Source: Smallanthus sonchifolius (lineage: Eukaryota; Streptophyta; Magnoliopsida; Asterales; Asteraceae). Taken from it: a stretch of DNA of 64,000 bases. A model generated the notes under the pieces. The model was not told the origin of the DNA, did not search any database, and worked only from the letters and a program-made list of their open reading frames with translations. Every line of letters begins with the position of its first letter. The first letter of the stretch is position 1. Shown piece by piece: positions 32,840 to 44,579 of the stretch. Both the position numbers and the translations under genes were made by a program. Where the stretch lies: NCBI GenBank assembly GCA_023525975.1, contig CM042035.1:35803001-35867000 (forward strand), written 5' to 3'.

Positions 32840-34358
32840 GTCTCCCCTACTTTAGGAAATTTTATCCCGAAATTATTTAGGAGAAGGGTCCAAGGAAGAG
32901 ACATGTGTTTGGATTCTCAAATAGTTTTGCTTTTCGGTTTGAGGAGTATAGTAGATGAAAAGCCTTAGGTTAGGTCATCATGTGAGGTATGAATGGTGGT
33001 AGTGGATTTTGTTTGAGCGGAAATAAGGAAAAGATTGCTCGAGAATGATTTTGGATTCAAATGATGGGATGTATCACTTGTAATGAGGATGATGGAAATT
33101 TTTAGATCTAAACTTGTTTAAGATATAGTCTAAGATATTCGAGTGATGTCACTGGATAAGGATTTCAAAACTACTAGTCAAGGTCAGAGTAATAGGAAAA
33201 CCCTACGTGAATACGGACAACGTTACTTTTTACAATATGACAGGAGCACATATATATAGGATGTACCTGCGGTATATCTACTATGACCTTATCATATCAT
33301 GTTAGTTTCGTTAGTGTATTTCACCATAGGTTTTATGTCATCGCACACGACAGAATTTACTATGTTTTTCATGCGCTGATTTTTATAAATACGTGTGCAC
33401 CCGTAATTACTCAAATCGTCGTATGGTCCATATAGATCGTTTTATTATGTGTGGATACAGAGGTGGGGGAAAAACCCAAAAATATTTACTTTATTATTTT
33501 TTTCATACATGAGTTGCTAATGAGTAATTTTGTGTCAAGATGGTAAAGTCAACAAGGGAGTAAAGACTGGAACAACCCCATACATGGGTGCCCTAAGTAG
33601 ATGGCATACTCTCCAGGTTATCCATAAAGTTTATAGCTCTCTCGTGTTTGAACAAGAATACGTCAAACTCGAGTAACTCAAAGTGTATAGCTTTCTCGTG
33701 TTTGAACAAGAATACGTCAAACCCCGAGTAGCTCAAAGTTTATAGCTATCAAGTTTCATGGATAAAGTGAACGATCATGCCTCATGTATATAGTGGGCAA
33801 TTAATTGCAAAAAAATGTAAACAGTCTAGTTTCGTGTGTAATGTGGACACTCAAGTTTCATGTATAGCGTAAATAATATAGTACTATGCATATTGTAATT
33901 AACCAAGTATAACGTATCGTGTGAACAATCTAGTGTCATGCGTGTTGTAAGTAATCAAGTTCCGTGTATAATGTGATCAATCTAGTATCATATATATTGT
34001 AAACAACCAAGTATCTATATCATGTGAACAAGCTAGTATCATGTATATTGCAAACGAGTAAGTTTCAAGTGTGATGTGAACAATCTAGTATCATGCATAT
34101 TGCAAACAACCAAGTTTCGCGTATAATGTGACTAATTAAGTTTCGTCTATGATGTAAACAAATTGGTTTTCACGTATAATGTGAACGTTCATATGTAAGT
34201 AATTGACTCTCATGAGTAACGTAAGCTATCAAATTTCGTAGGTGATCGAGTTTTGCAGCCAAGCATGTTGCTTGACATTCATCTATCATTTAGGTAGTTG
34301 GGTTTTAAGTTTTCACTTTTTGTTGAGGTTTATATGGGTTGTTAACGCCTACGCGAAC
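32840..34358. other. gypsy interior, non-coding
   Basis: Begins with the purine tract next to the 3' LTR. No pol or gag is seen. It shares TACGTGTGCACCCGTAAT with the inner gypsy interior, so pol seems to have been deleted, bringing leader-type sequence next to the LTR. It ends where a copia Gag fragment begins. Confidence 0.6.
33720..34245. repeat. diverged minisatellite (about 57-bp units)
   Basis: Repeated alternation of AAGTTTCRTGTATAATGTGA and CTAGTATCATGTATATTG-type half-units, roughly eight times with strong divergence. No coding potential. Confidence 0.7.
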
Positions 34359-35244
34359 GATTTCTTGAGGAATTCTGGTGATGAGATCCAGAACCAGAAC
34401 CAGATCTAGATGCTGCATAGCAAGCATGACCACCAAAGACATTTGAGTTATCCTTCTCATGAGAGTTCCCTGAGAAAAGGGCAATTCCAGAACCCGATGA
34501 CTTGGCTGTGGAAGACGTCCCAAAATACATAGAAGGGTCTTGTATTTGAGGTCTCCCTAAGCTCTCTTTTTGTTTTAGGTTCATATCATGTGCTTGAACC
34601 TTTTCGATTGCTTCATCAATAGTCATCTCATAAAACATTGAGTTCTCTCTCATCAGAGTGGTGTACATCTCAAATTTTGGTGGTAGGGCATCCAGAAGTT
34701 TCTCAACTAACTCCTCATTCAGATAGATCAGGTCATAAGCTTTCAGCTCAGTTTACAGATGATAGAATCAAGAGATAAGCTCATCTATAGATTCACTCTC
34801 CAGATATCTGAAGCACTCATACTTCTTCCTAAGAAGATCCCTCTTACTCTTCTTGATGTCGTTGTTTCCTTCGAATCTCTTCTGCAAAGCCTTCCAGAGA
34901 TCCTTGGAGTTATCGAATCCTTTAAAGCTGTGAAATAACTCCCTGGTCAAGGCCATATTAATAGATTTGTGTGCCTTCTTCTCTCTGTCATAAACTTTGT
35001 TTTCTTCTTCATCAAATTTAGAGATAGGCTTAGGAACTTCCTCATCAAGATATGTATATGTGGGATGCTTATAACCCTCTAGAATGGGTATCCAAAGTGA
35101 AGAATCTGTGTATGAGATATAATGCTCAAAGCGTGCTTTCCTGTTCGAATAATCATTTACATTAAGCGACTTTGGTGGTTTATGTGGGGTTCCAATATCA
35201 TAGTCATAATTAAGAAGGTTACCGAGGTTCGGAAGATTTTCCAT
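34359..35244 (-). pseudogene. gag: copia gag fragment
   Basis: Starts MENLPNLGNLLNYDYDIG at 35244 (the upstream MTKCFT is in the leader). It matches the plus-strand Gag at 38471 over RFEHYISYTDSSLWIPI and DLWKALQKRFEGNNDIKK. Stops: TGA after ELIS (34768), then TAA after YHL. The second is also present in the plus-strand copy. It continues (34342-34668) as MNLKQKESLGRPQIQDP... until the break. The zinc knuckle is lost. Confidence 0.88.
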
Positions 35245-35276
35245 AGTGAAACACTTAGTCAAATTTCAGAAAAGTC

Positions 35277-35480
35277 AAAACAACTTGCGCACTTGAATCT
35301 GGCCTTGCGCACTTAAAGACCTAGTCTTGCGTATTTAGAATTTGCTCTTGCGTACTTGACAAGTACGCAAGAGTAAACGATAAGTACGCATGAGATCACT
35401 TAAGTACGCAACAAATATGGTCTTGCGTACTTGTTAAGTACGCAGCAAGACTGTACTTGTTGCCAAATATGGTAAGTACG
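35277..35480. promoter_or_regulatory. hairpin cluster in gag leader (minus copia)
   Basis: Several GCGTACTT / AAGTACGC or GCGCACTT half-sites and hairpins between the PBS and the gag ATG, the last ones within 40 bases of the start codon. Same arrangement as 38232-38440. Confidence 0.75.
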
Positions 35481-35816
35481 CAAATCACTTTTTCACCAAC
35501 TCTCACCAACTTTTTCCGGTCACTGGAATCTCACCGGAGACAGAAAAAAGTTGAAGATATGCCCAAAAAAAATGAGCCAAAGGGTTAGAAACTTGTTTTT
35601 AACCAACCTTTGATGCTCAAAACACTCAAATACACAACAAAAGTCGGTTTTTGAGTGATTTTTACTTATAAAATAGTGCTCAAGAGCTACCCCTATTTTA
35701 TCACAAAAATTAACAAAAACACCCACTTTTGCTTGCAAACTCTCTGTAAGATGTGTAGAAGATGCTCCTAACACACTCACAACACTCAAAATCAAGAGCT
35801 ATGCTCTGATACCACT

Positions 35817-36328
35817 TGTAGGTCCCCGGGTGTCTCGGATCGTTACGTGTCAGTGTGTGACTAGTCGGGTCGGGTGCGGAACGCCCGTGACTAGGTGGAG
35901 AATCAAGTAACACAAAGTAAACCGACAATGAAATCACTTTCAAACTCCGTCTATTATAAACTTGAATGTTACAGAGAGAATACAGCTGAGTGCAAAATGT
36001 CTGCGAACATAACTTCTGTTAACCTAGCCTATTTATACTAGACCTGATCTCTGCGCATTTAATAAGTGCGCCGGGCAAATTATTCCTGCGTACTTAACAA
36101 GTACGCAGAGTATTCTTGCGTACTTGCTAAGTACGCAGGAAGTATTTCCTACGCACATGCTAAGTGCGCAAAACACTTAGAGAAAACAGACGACTAGTAC
36201 ATACATTAGTAATTACAACTCGATAACTAATACGTACAGACACTAACCTATAAAGACTAATACATACAAGACAAGTACAAAAGCTAAGACAATATCCAGA
36301 GTGTGTGTCACATAAAAGTGCTTCAACA
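35817..36328 (-). repeat. copia LTR (512 bp) with GCGTACTT hairpins
   Basis: TGTAGGTCCC (35817) to GCTTCAACA (36328). On the minus strand: TGTTGAAGCAC start, then four hairpin units (about 36055-36175, including GCGTACTT-GCT-AAGTACGC), then the TATA box TATAAAT (36031-36037). Partner LTRs: 37393-37896 and 53335-53746. Confidence 0.9.
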
Positions 36329-37392
36329 AGGATTCCTAGGAAAGAGAGGTGGGTCACAAAGGACATACTGAAGTACTCAGTCTTTATTTACTCAGAATCT
36401 TTCATGGACTTACACCCACTCTTCCAGCCATCATGTACAAGTGACATTACTATTTGAACTCATGGTTATGGTGAGAATCGTTGGGGATTGTGTCTTGTGG
36501 CTCAAGGGTGTGCTTCACCTATTAAGGCAACTTCTTTTCCTCAGATGGTAAGGGCTAAGGGTTTAACTCCCTTGCAAATGATAATAAGGGTGATAAAATT
36601 TCCAAGGCATAAGGATGAAGAGGTATAGTTGTCTTAAATATGATTAAGTGTAAGGATAAAATAGAAGGTTTAGACTTGTGTACCAAATTATAATAATTTA
36701 GCAGAAGATGTTTAGATTGCATTCATCTGGCGTATAGCCGAATGGATGCTGCGACAAATCAAAGTGATTCAAATTCTTATACTTTCAAGAAGACATGCTT
36801 TAGCCCACAGGTGAACACTCACTTCGGGAATTCCCAGGAAAGCATACGGATCCTTCGGTTGATTTGGATTTATATGAAATGCTTTCCTAGGCAGAAGACC
36901 CAAAGTACAGGCATTCACCCTTCCGGATTGCACATGTTCTCTACTAATTTTCATAACCCAAAACTTTGACGGGATTTGAAATTTTATTGTATGTCAAAAC
37001 TTAGGATAACATTTAGTGATATCAAATAGGTATGGTGCAAACAGTTTAAATAGTGTAGCAAATAAGGTATCACATGAGTAGCGGCTTTTTTTTTTTGTAA
37101 ACATGTAGGTTATCAAGTAATATAGCACATAAGATAATTCTTGTAATGCACTAGATAATATGTAGGATAATTACACCAAGGTACCCTATGGTTATAGACT
37201 ATAGACTAAGAATATGTTCCAAGTAATCCATGTAGTTTCAAATAGTTTGTAAGTCTCAGCGGGTCTACCGATCAATCTCTGCTGTAAAACACATAATACA
37301 TACACGAAGTGCGAAATCCTTACGTATATGTATGTCTCGAATAGTCACGAACACAATGCAATCACACAAGACACGATTTCATAAAAAGCTTC
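36329..37392 (-). other. gypsy leader sequence
   Basis: Non-coding. Block 36800-36960 is the reverse complement of the gypsy leader at 26090-26230, including the AGGAAAGCAT / ATGCTTTCCT stem (36836-36888) and GGGAATTCCC (36826-36835). Probably the 5' internal part of the element whose 3' LTR is 29300-32839. The small ORFs in it are not genes. Confidence 0.65.
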
Positions 37393-37896
37393 TGTTGAAG
37401 CACTTTTGTGTGACAAACACTCTGGATATTGTCTTAGCTTTTGTACTTGTCTTGTATGTATTAGTCTTTGTATCTAAGTGTCTTTATGTATTAGTTATCG
37501 AGTTGTATTTACTTTTGTATGTACTCGTTGTCTAAACTCTCTAAGTGTTGTGCGCACTTAGCATGTGTGCAGGAGTAAACTCCTGCGTACTTAGCAAGTA
37601 CGCAAAAACACTCTGCGTACTTGCTATGTACGCATGAGAATTTTGCCCTGCGCACTTGCTAAGTGCGCAGAGCCAGGTCTAGTATATATAGGCAATTAGT
37701 TACAGAATTATGTACGCACTCATTCTCTTTGTAACCGGCTGTGATTATCAATATACGAAGTTTGAAAGTATCTTGTGTCTTTGTTGTCGGTTTACTTTGT
37801 GTTGTTTGATAGTCCACCTAGTCACGGGCATTCCGCACCTGGTTCGACTAGGAACACACTTGCATGTGACGATCCGAGACACCCGAGGGACCTACA
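37393..37896 (+). repeat. 5' LTR of plus copia
   Basis: TGTTGAAGCAC to GGGACCTACA, 504 bp. Hairpins at 37551-37571 (imperfect), 37584-37604, 37614-37634 and 37648-37670 directly precede TATATATA (37683-37690). Confidence 0.93.
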
Positions 37897-37898
37897 AG

Positions 37899-37910
37899 TG
37901 GTATAAGAGC
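37899..37910 (+). promoter_or_regulatory. PBS of plus copia
   Basis: TGGTATAAGAGC, one change from the Met-tRNA match, two bases after the LTR. Confidence 0.88.
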
Positions 37911-38231
37911 ATTTGCTCTTGATTTCGAGTGTTGTGAGTGTGCTAGGAGCATTTTTGACACAATCTACAACCTTTCTACAAGGAAAAGTGACTGATTTTG
38001 GTGATTTTTGGGATAAAAGTAGAGGTAGCTCTTGAGCGCTATTTTAAAAGCAAATATCCTTCAAAATCCGACCTTTTTCTTGTTTGTTTGAGTGTTTTGA
38101 TCATCAAGGGTTTCTTAGAAACAAGTTTCTAACCTTTTGGCTTGATCAATTTGTTCATATCTTCAAAATTTGAAGATCTGAGGTATTTCTGACGATCGGA
38201 AAAAGTTGGTGAGAGCAGGTGAAAAAATGAC

Positions 38232-38440
38232 CTGCGTACTTACCCTTTTTGGCTAAAAGGACAGTCTTCGTGCGTACTTGACAAGTACGCAATACCATTC
38301 TTGTGCGTACTTAACTTTGCCTCGTGCGTACTTAACATTTACTCCTGCGTACTTACTAAGTACGTAAGAGGAAATATCAAGTGCACAAGAACAGTTTCTT
38401 AAGTGCGCAAGACCATTCTTAAGTGCACAAGTTGTATTGA
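38232..38440 (+). promoter_or_regulatory. hairpin cluster in gag leader
   Basis: A series of GCGTACTT half-sites, full hairpins (GCGTACTT-GAC-AAGTACGC near 38273) and late AAGTGCGCAAGA-type half-sites, ending about 30 bases before the gag ATG at 38471. The same units occur in this element's LTR and 3' spacer. Confidence 0.8.
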
Positions 38441-38470
38441 CTTTCTGAGTTTTTTACTAAGTTTTACCCT

Positions 38471-41262
38471 ATGGAAAATCTTCAGAATCTTGGTAACCTG
38501 TTTAACTATGATAACGAGATAGGTACTCCACAAAAACTGCCAAAGCTACTTAATGTTAATGATTATTCGAATTGGAAAGCACGCTTTGAGCATTATATCT
38601 CATACACTGATTCTTCTTTGTGGATACCTATAATTGAGGGTTATAAGCATCCTACTTATACATATCTTGATGAAATTGTTCTCAAGCCTATATCTAAGCT
38701 TGATGAAGGAGAAAAGAAAGTTTATGACAAAGAAAAGAAGGCACATGGATCTATCACAATGGCCCTAACTAGAGAACTCTTTCACAGCTTCAGAGGATAT
38801 GATAATTCGAAAGATCTCTGGAAGGCATTGCAGATTAGATTTGAAGGGAATAGTGACATCAAGAAGAGAAAAAAAGATCTCTTGGGAAAGCAGTATAAGT
38901 GCTTCAGATACCTAGAGAATGAATCTACAGATGAACTTATATCTAGATTCTATCATCTGTAAACTGAGTTAAAAGCTTTTGAGCTGAAGTATCCTGATGA
39001 GGAATTAGTTGAAAATTTTCTGGATGCGTTACTACGAAAGTTTGAGATGTATACCATTCTGCTGAGAGAGAACCCCATGTTCTATGAGATGACGATTGAA
39101 GAAACAATCGGTAAGGTTCAAGCACACGATATGAACCTAAAATGAAAAGTGAGCTCAGGGAGACCTCAAATACAAGACCCTTCTATGTATTTTGGGACGT
39201 CTTCCACAGCCAAGTCATCGGGTTCTGGAATTGCCCTTATCTCAGGGAACTCCCACGAGGCGGATAATTCAAAAGTTTGTGGTGGTCATGCTTGCTATAC
39301 AGCATCTGGATCTGGTTTTGGTTCTGGTTCACTCCACCGACATTCCTCAAGAAATCCTACCTCCACATCTTCAGCTAACCAGACTGCAATAGCCAAGATA
39401 GCTGAAGATCATGTAGTATTGTTTTCATCGTGTATGCTTGCCTATGAGAACTTCATTGGTGGCAAGCTTACAGATCCTAAAACAATTGAAGAAGATTTTA
39501 ATCAGGTGGATCCAGATGACATGGAAGACATGGATATTCAATGGAATATGACCATGATCTTGAGAAGGGCCAAGCGTTTCTTGAATAGAACTGTCTGGAA
39601 GTTTATTGGTGGACATTCAAATGCCAAGGTGGGGTTTGATAAATCCAAGGCCAAGTGCTACAAGTGTCAGAACTTTGGACACTTTGTTCGTGAATGTCAG
39701 ATGGATAAAGCACCTACCTCAGGATTCACTAGACCAAGTCAGGGAAACAACCAAGGAAATAATCAAGGGTACAACAATTCTACCAACCGCAATCAAGTTC
39801 AAGGTGGAACGTCCAATGCTTTGGTAGCTCAACAGGACGAAAGCTTTGATTGTGGTGTTCATTTGGAGGACGCCCTTATTGCTCAAACACAAGTTGGTCT
39901 AATGGCTGAGATAGTAGAGATGATGGAAGCAGAAGAACGGGAAGCGTCTGTAGCTGACCAAGAGGAGTCTACAACTGCATTTGCCCTCATGGCTATTGGG
40001 GAGGCATCAAGTTCGTCAACTGAGGTAGACTCTAGTTCTTTTGCTGTCATTTCATGTTCCAAATGTCTTGGCTTAAAGAAGAAATTTCTAAGCTTCAGGA
40101 TAAAGTCGAACCCCTTCATATTACAACTTTAAGTTACAAAGAAAATGAAAAACGTTACAAAGATTCAATTGAAACTTTAAAGAAAGGAAAACGTGATTTT
40201 TCACTTAAAATCAGCGAACAACAGTTTAATTTGGATGTTGCGTACAAGGGGTTAGAAAAGAGAAATAATGAAATTACCAAGCTGCAGAATGAGGTCTTGC
40301 AGTTAAATGGTAAAATTGAGAAGTTGAATAATTCTCGCTTTATGGTGGAACATTATGAATCAGTAGTGAGACAAGTGAATGGCTTAGGGTTGGATACTAA
40401 TGTCATTCTTCCACCAGTAAGCGGAAAGTTTGTCAACGACTTAATTGATATTGACTTGTCTTACCTTGATGAGCCCTCAAGTCAGGATGATTCCTCAAAC
40501 AAGGATGACACCTCAAGTAAGGCTGACTCCGCATCTGATGAAGAGTTTTTCACTGCTTCTGATGATGGGTCCGAGAACACATGCCCTGAAGGTGTAGTCT
40601 CCAAGGAATTGCTTGGTGAACATAAAGTAAATAAAAACATTGTCACTGATTGTGTTAATGGTATTTTGACTGAACTAGATATCATTAAATCAAATAAAAA
40701 ATTAAAAATGATGCTTTATGAGGGATATAGAAACATTAATCAAGTTAAAAGGGAAGCCTTTTCAGCTCATTGCGGGCTTGGTAACCAAGAAAATATGCAA
40801 AAGTATTATATTCCTAAAAACCAATCTCCATCAAATCACACTACTGTTCACCAAACAACTTCTCATGTTCATCATGCTGAGTCATCAAACGTCAAATCGA
40901 ATGAGCCTTACAGGAGGACTTACAAAGAGAGGAGAACCTGTTTTCACTGTGGTACGATTGGTCACATCATTGTGAACTGCCGTAATAAGAACCAAGGAAA
41001 ACAGCCAGTTGTTTCATAACCAGCTGCTCTCCCTAAGTCATCACCAGTGAAACATCATAAATGTCCAAAGAAGAATGTGGTGAAACCACCAGTGAAACCT
41101 ATGGTGAAGCCAAAGATGACATCTGAGGCTAAGCCATCTGCTCCAAAAAGGGAAAAGCAACTTGCTAAACCCTGTGTGCCTACCTCTGGTACTGCACCAA
41201 CTGGTGAGAAACATGTGGTTAAGCTTTCTAGCCACAAAGGAGAAGAAGGAACAACAGATTGA
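38471..41262 (+). pseudogene. gag: copia gag with coiled-coil and second zinc knuckle, broken
   Basis: MENLQNLGNLFNYDNEIG starts the copia Gag. Core motifs are RFEHYISYTDSSLWIPI and LWKALQIRFEGNSDIKK. In-frame stops at 38960-38962 (TAA, shared with the minus copy) and near 39144 (TGA). The ORF from 39149 carries the first knuckle CYKCQNFGHFVREC. A one-base shift near 40060-40080 moves to the frame of 40054-41019: a coiled coil (RNNEITKLQNEVLQLNGKIE), an acidic Ser/Asp stretch, and a second knuckle CFHCGTIGHIIVNC. After another stop (41017-41019) a Lys/Pro-rich linker runs to 41262. Long Gags of this form are typical of SIRE-type copia elements. Confidence 0.88.
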
Positions 41263-41577
41263 GGAAGTTGGAACAACTGGCAGGAATTCAATCAGGTGAA
41301 GCTTCTACTAGTTCACCTGGTGTTACTGAATGCAAGCCGACTGTTGTAGTAAAACAAAAGAAAAGGTCCTAGAACAAGAAATCTAAAAGTTCCCAATCTC
41401 CTGGTCCCAAGTCTTCTAAAGATTCACCCATTTTTGACAGTCACGACTGTGAATTAATTGAAGTATTTTATTTTGAGAAAGACGGATGACCCAGGACCAC
41501 CATGGCTTAGGTCTCCAAAACTAATTAATTTCTCATGACTCGTGTAGGGACATCCGAAGGGAACTATCTCTAATCGT

Positions 41578-42097
41578 TGGTATGTAGATAGTGGATGCTC
41601 ACGGCAAATGACAGGTAACATGGCCCTGCTTCAAGATATAAAACCATTCAGAGGTGGCTATGTGGCCTTTGCAGGCGAGAAGGGCGGAAATATTACTTGT
41701 CAAGGCGTGGTTTCAAATGGTTGTGTTAGCGTCGACAATGTCAACTACTGCGAGCAGCTAAAGCATAACCTGTTGAGTGTTTCTCAGATGTGTGATAAGG
41801 AGTACTTAGTCATGTTTGACAAATCTGAATGCTTAATTCTAAAACCTGGGTTTGAGGTTCCTGAAGACTGGATTTTGATGCGTGCGCCAAGAACGAATTA
41901 CACCTATAAGATCGATATGAGCGTGGCAACAACCACCTCATCAGTTGCTACTTGTTTGCTTACCAAAGCGACAGAGCTTGACTCAATCTTGTGGCATAGG
42001 AAACTCGGACACATTTCTTATCAAAAAATGAACCATCTTGTCCGAAACGTTTTGGTAACTGGTGTTACTAAGCTGAGATTTGTCGTTGCAGATAACT
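41578..42097 (+). pseudogene. pol: copia protease and pre-integrase region, interrupted
   Basis: WYVDSGCSRQMTGN carries the protease Asp; Gln replaces the common His. NLLSVSQMCDKEYLVMF follows, and then the pre-integrase motif LWHRKLGHISYQKMN. The frame is open until the solo LTR inserted at 42102/42103 and resumes at 44580. Between 41263 and 41577 the linker is out of frame. Confidence 0.87.
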
Positions 42098-42102
42098 GTA
42101 TG

Positions 42103-44579
42103 TGTAACATCCTGATTTTTATTATTCATATTTCAATGCAATGTAATGCAATTTCGAATTCAATACTCGTGCACTGTCTCATTTATTTTCTCGCCGTAAA
42201 TTAAATGCAATGATTCTATACAAATTCGCAAATTTTACTCGGTTATATACATTTAAACACTATACAAGAAACCATTTTATTCAAACTTATCAAATCTGAA
42301 AAGTCAAGGACTAAAATTGGAAAATGTCAACAAACCCTAGTCAAGCACGGTCGTGCTTCGTTCTGGCACGGTCGCGCCAAGTGCATCGGCACGATCGCGC
42401 GACTGGTCCTGGAACGATCGCGCCCGGTGCCTAGGCACGGTCGCGCCTCTCTTGGGCACGGTCGCGCATGCGTAACAGTTGAAACGTAAATGCAGTTTAA
42501 TCACCCAATCATTTGAAATCCGTAACAGTCGTCCGTTTCTTTTCCCCTTAACGAATGAATCAACTATCGAATTCCTCAAACGTCTCAGTTCATATTACCA
42601 ATTTCAAAAAACTCTCTCAAGCTTTCCAAGAAACAAAAATCCGCCTGTTCGATCCGAATCCTCTCAATACAGCAGCAGAAACTCGATACTCAATCATCCC
42701 TGAAGTTCCCAGACTATTTGGATTGGCCGGAGTTACAGTAAAGATAGCCGGAACACAAGTCGTCGACGCCGGAACTCTTTCTTGCCATCTCTATCAATCC
42801 TCTACTGTTTCGGGTAATTGAAATCATTTATTTCAGTTAAGTAGTCTCTGTATCGAAAGGCCCTATTCAATTTGGGCTTCCATTATAGAAATCGATCCGA
42901 ATCAGAACTCAAGCTTTATTAAAAATGATTTAATCGAACCCCTACTTAAACGCGATGTACATACAATTAGATTATATGAAAAGACTCGTAATAACCCATT
43001 AATCAAAAGCCCTAACAATTCCAACGTTTAAAATACAATAATTGGTAAATTCGTGTCTGATTTGGAAAAGACACGGTCGCGCTAATCATCTAGCGCGGCC
43101 GTGCCTCATCGAGCGTGGTCGTGCCGACTAGCAGCGCGGTCGTGTCCTCCTGTCCAGACCTTGTCACGCCCTCTGGGCTAGTCCCTGTTGTGTCTAAAGA
43201 TCATAGACACGACCGTGCCGGGCCAAGGCACGGTCGTGCCTTTTGATTTGTCTAGATTGTGCTACTGTTGATCAACCCGGTCGCGCCGCGACAAGCGCGG
43301 TCGCGCCCGTGGCTCGAGCACGATCGTGCCCTTCCGAGGCACGGTCGTGTGTGTGACTCAGAAACTTTAACAAAATTATAATTTTATATTTTTCAATCAA
43401 TAAATGTCTCAAATTTTATAAAAATATGTTTCCTGTATTTGAAGAGATAAATAGTATTTAAAAGTTTATTTAAAAATTTACGAAAATTAAATTCATATTT
43501 ACTATCTTACACTTAAAAGATATTTTAAATAAATAAGTTACAAAATTTATAAATAAATAAGATAATGATTATTTATTTAATTTACATTTTAAATCAAAAT
43601 CATTTATTCATTTATACTTAATTACAATTAATATTTACATATTTATTCAATTCAAACCTAATTAAATAGTTTCAAAAATATTTTACTTCAAACTCTATAT
43701 ATTTTATTCAATACTTTTTAAATACAAATCAATAGTTTTATACACAAATTCAACTTTCATTTTAGACTTAAACCTTATGCACTATTTGATACAACATACA
43801 TTACTCTTTAGGTTGATTTGTGCACTCGAGGATCTTTATTTTTCTATCTACTATCCTTGTTCGCTACACCTCCTTATCAAGTGAGTATTCACAACTCCTT
43901 TTTACTCTTTTACACTTTTGGGGTGGAACATTAACTCTATACTCATTACACATTACACATTTACATTTACACAAACAACACAAGTGCAAAAATCCTATTT
44001 ACATACATGTGTGCAAAAATTTGAGCTTTGTGCCCGAGTGCTAGGTGTGCTAACCTTTGTATGCTCTTATGTGCAATCATTAACTATACAAGCCGACGGT
44101 TTTCAATGATAGATCTATTGAGTCTGACAAACCCACCCATGGTACGCGGTGATTGAAACCGACAACACATTTGTTTTGCATGATAGTTACAAGGTTTGAT
44201 TGTACATTTGGTTACACAATAGCTACTCCCCATAAACGCCTTATTTATCATGTCATGTAAAGGATTTGTTTTCATCTATATGCTATCTATATACAACTGT
44301 GTTATACTCACCAACTTTTTTAGGTGACTTTATTTTATTCATGTTTCAGGCCCCAATATGTGAGATTGATTCAAGACGTGTTCAACATAGGATTTGGACT
44401 TAGCAATATAAATCAAGAATTTTATGAGTTGTTTATGTTTCTTGTTTGAATTTGATTTTGTACTTGGACTTATTGTAATGCAAATTTGACTTTAATATAT
44501 TTCAATTTAGTCAACCATGTGCTATGAACAGTCTTACATGTCCCGCCCCGATGATTCCGCCATCGGTCGGGGTGTGACA
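42103..44579 (+). repeat. solo gypsy LTR, TSD GTATG
   Basis: TGTAACATCC (42103) to GGGGTGTGACA (44579), 2477 bp, flanked by perfect 5 bp repeats GTATG (42098-42102 and 44580-44584). No internal region remains, so LTR-LTR recombination is inferred. It carries two clusters of GGCACGGTCGCGCC-like motifs, AT-rich sequence (43380-43800) and the terminal hairpin 44546-44572. It has no tRNA-like module where sister LTRs have one. Confidence 0.95.
42345..43355. repeat. GCACGGTCGYGCC motif clusters
   Basis: Cluster 1 (42345-42475): six direct copies about 25 bp apart. Cluster 2 (43070-43355): copies in both orientations, including a perfect 12-bp inverted repeat CACGACCGTGCC / GGCACGGTCGTG (43209-43238). 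Confidence 0.85.

Larger units (their letters stand above)
34359..36328 (-). mobile_element. SIRE-like copia fragment: 5' LTR, leader, gag start
   Basis: Minus-strand copy of the family present in full at 37393-53746: LTR 35817-36328, PBS TGGTATCAGAGC (35803-35814 region), a leader with GCGTACTT hairpins (about 35277-35480), and gag from 35244. It is cut in gag at about 34359, where similarity to the plus-strand copy ends. Confidence 0.88.

Noticed and set aside
37551..37670. Short palindromic repeats looking like a CRISPR array
   Set aside because: Spacing is irregular, the spacers are LTR sequence, the context is a plant retrotransposon, and there are no cas genes.
41047..41291. Lys/Pro-rich ORF as a host histone-like protein
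   Set aside because: In frame with the broken Gag linker of the copia element; low complexity only.
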